Positions 63,954 through 64,000 of a stretch of DNA of 64,000 nt are shown one piece after another. The translations under genes and the position numbers were made by a program. How positions within the stretch are numbered: the stretch's first letter is position 1; the number at the start of each line of letters is the position of its first letter. The notes beneath the pieces were generated by a model. It was not told the origin of the DNA and made no database searches. It saw only the letters and a program-made list of their open reading frames with translations. The DNA is from Pandoraea fibrosis. Its GTDB lineage: Bacteria > Pseudomonadota > Gammaproteobacteria > Burkholderiales > Burkholderiaceae. The stretch is from the NCBI RefSeq assembly GCF_000807775.2, contig NZ_CP047385.1, forward strand, positions 2,914,001-2,978,000, read 5' to 3'.

Positions 63954-64000
63954 TCCCGCGTCGTAGGCATCGGCCCCTTGGGGCAGGTCGGGCGGTGTGG

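Overview
The window is GC-rich chromosomal DNA from a beta-proteobacterium of the Burkholderiales, most like a Pandoraea/Burkholderia-type genome. This is inferred from the gene orders gmk-rpoZ-spoT-greB, ilvI-ilvH-ilvC-psd-pssA-leuA and rpsO-pnp, from the family types (DUF3106, DUF3619, DUF2069, type B L31) and from codon use. I see no phage, insertion sequence, CRISPR array or integrated island. Almost all of it is ordinary housekeeping and metabolic sequence, with a few small accessory patches.

Layout. Positions 1-3730: end of gmk, rpoZ, spoT and the convergent greB. 3930-9500: a pirin, a cation/proton antiporter with an in-frame amber codon, a thioredoxin-TPR protein (CnoX type), and a translationally coupled cupin and P-loop kinase. 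9570-12010: two paralogous periplasmic amino-acid-binding proteins without transporter genes; the second has its ribosome binding site inside a perfect 12-bp hairpin. 12060-20790: a terminator, a phased array of TTTAC repeats that looks like a KdpE operator, then an extra 30-residue membrane peptide, kdpF, kdpA, kdpB, kdpC, kdpD and kdpE. 21067-21458: a guanidine-II riboswitch and the guanidinium exporter gdx. 21727-25406: a DUF4126 protein, an FtsX-type permease and a truncated haemoglobin. 25575-27044: an orphan pair, an LcrH/SycD-like TPR chaperone and a possible secreted substrate. 27407-35301: AlaX, DUF924, DUF2062, a LOG-family hydrolase with a TetR regulator, dgkA, a glycosyltransferase, an LpxH-like phosphoesterase, an alpha/beta hydrolase and an RDD protein. 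35551-37416: a coupled module of a sigma factor, a single-pass membrane protein (DUF3619) and an LTPxQ-type envelope protein (DUF3106).

37865-46012 is the branched-chain amino acid and phospholipid block (ilvI, ilvH, ilvC, psd, pssA, a BON-LysM protein, leuA). 46148-51178 holds a BamE-like lipoprotein, a LivJ-type binding protein, rpsO and pnp. 51364-52029 is a tRNA cluster (Ala-GGC, Glu-TTC and two identical Asp-GTC). 52277-64000, almost all on the minus strand, carries glucarate dehydratase, a MATE pump, an ArnT-like glycosyltransferase, rpmE2, mtfA, a MerR-MFS pair with a perfect operator palindrome, a small MgtC-tail-like protein, a FAD-linked oxidase and a DUF2069 protein cut near the window edge.

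The most useful leads are regulatory: the KdpE repeat array, the two-hairpin guanidine riboswitch with a visible anti-Shine-Dalgarno pairing, the sequestered ribosome binding site of the second binding protein, and the MerR and GntR-type palindromes. Among proteins, the orphan chaperone-substrate pair and the sigma/DUF3619/DUF3106 module are the best candidates for poorly described systems. All functions come from reading sequence and recalling families; no database search was run.
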